Source: Rickettsiales bacterium (lineage in GTDB: Bacteria > Pseudomonadota > Alphaproteobacteria > TMED127). Taken from it: DNA of 9,543 bases. The notes below the pieces were generated by a model, which was not told the DNA's origin, made no database searches, and saw nothing but the letters and a program-made list of their open reading frames with translations. Positions 9,364 to 9,543 of this stretch are shown here, in pieces; within the stretch, counting starts at the first letter, position 1; each line of letters opens with the position of its first letter. The position numbers and the translations under genes were made by a program. The stretch spans positions 2,992 to 12,534 of the forward strand of contig PALU01000039.1 of assembly GCA_002706585.1 (NCBI GenBank), read 5' to 3'.

Positions 9364-9367
9364 GTAT
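9349..9367 (+). other. Small hairpin upstream of hsp70
   Basis: ATACATA (9349-9355) and TATGTAT (9361-9367) form a 7-base stem with a TAATT loop. It lies about 100 bases before the preferred hsp70 start and 33 before the upstream ATG. All pairs but one are A-T, so it may be fortuitous or an operator-like inverted repeat. Confidence 0.3.
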
Positions 9368-9469
9368 TTTAATTTTAATTCTTTTTATTATTAATTAACT
9401 ATGCGATCAAAAAAAGATAATAAATTTTTACTAACATGGTTACTTATTAATCTTATACTTATAATTATT

Positions 9470-9543
9470 ATGGTAGCTATAGGTATAGATTTAGGAACAA
9501 CTTATAGTTGTGTTGGATGGTGGAAAGATAATAGATGTGAAAT
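9470..9543 (+). CDS. Hsp70-family chaperone (N-terminal fragment, runs off window)
   Basis: Only the first 24 codons are visible, but they begin VAIGIDLGTTYSCVGWWK, the phosphate-1 ATP-binding segment that opens every Hsp70/DnaK. Bacterial DnaK usually reads GIDLGTTNSCV. The TYSCVG form is typical of eukaryotic cytosolic Hsp70 and of some bacterial Hsp70 paralogues, so this is probably not the housekeeping dnaK, and no dnaJ or grpE is next to it. I place the start at the ATG directly before the conserved segment, as is usual. However, the frame stays open upstream to another ATG at 9401, which would add 23 residues: basic MRSKKDNK, then a hydrophobic run FLLTWLLINLILIII. That could be a membrane anchor or just AT-rich leader. 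Neither ATG has a Shine-Dalgarno. Confidence 0.82.
   Translation, partial: MVAIGIDLGTTYSCVGWWKDNRCE

Overview
The window is about 30% GC and almost fully coding. It looks like chromosomal DNA of an AT-rich, compact alphaproteobacterium. Four things point there: a class I (archaeal-type) lysyl-tRNA synthetase; a siroheme sulfite reductase flanked by DUF2849 and DUF934 genes, a typical alphaproteobacterial arrangement; a CIRCE-controlled groESL operon of alphaproteobacterial sequence type; and a CysN-CysC fusion. The low GC, one-base gene junctions and short spacers suggest a streamlined, possibly marine lineage. That lineage call is inference; no genus can be named from the sequence.

Layout. 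1-1272 (-): lysK, its 3' end cut by the window edge. 1426-3783 (+): a tightly packed operon DUF2849 - cysI - DUF934, ending in a 30-base palindrome that overlaps the last stop codon. 3823-5806 (-): groES-groEL, read from a TTGACA promoter overlapped by a CIRCE operator. 5919-9275 (-): cysH - cysD - cysNC, a second sulfur operon with one-base gaps or overlaps. 9276-9469: an AT-rich divergent intergenic region with a cluster of one 8-base motif and palindromes. 9470-9543 (+): the first codons of an Hsp70-family chaperone cut by the window edge.

How the genes fit. CysD and the CysN half of CysNC make APS from sulfate and ATP. The CysC half can phosphorylate APS to PAPS. CysH carries the four iron-sulfur cysteines of an APS reductase and makes sulfite. 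CysI reduces sulfite to sulfide, with DUF2849 and DUF934 as uncharacterised companions. No sulfate transporter, siroheme synthase, CysJ flavoprotein or cysteine synthase is present here. The chaperonin operon lies between the two sulfur units without an obvious functional link.

The most notable observation is that groES is interrupted. An in-frame TAA replaces codon 71 of 95, and the reading frame downstream still encodes the normal conserved GroES C-terminus. Either the base call is wrong or this genome carries a nonsense mutation in a normally essential gene. The second is the start of an Hsp70 with a GIDLGTTYSCVG signature, usual in eukaryotic cytosolic Hsp70s, and an in-frame upstream ATG that would add a basic-plus-hydrophobic N-terminus. 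I saw no CRISPR array, insertion sequence, phage gene, tRNA or rRNA, and no convincing new multi-gene system.
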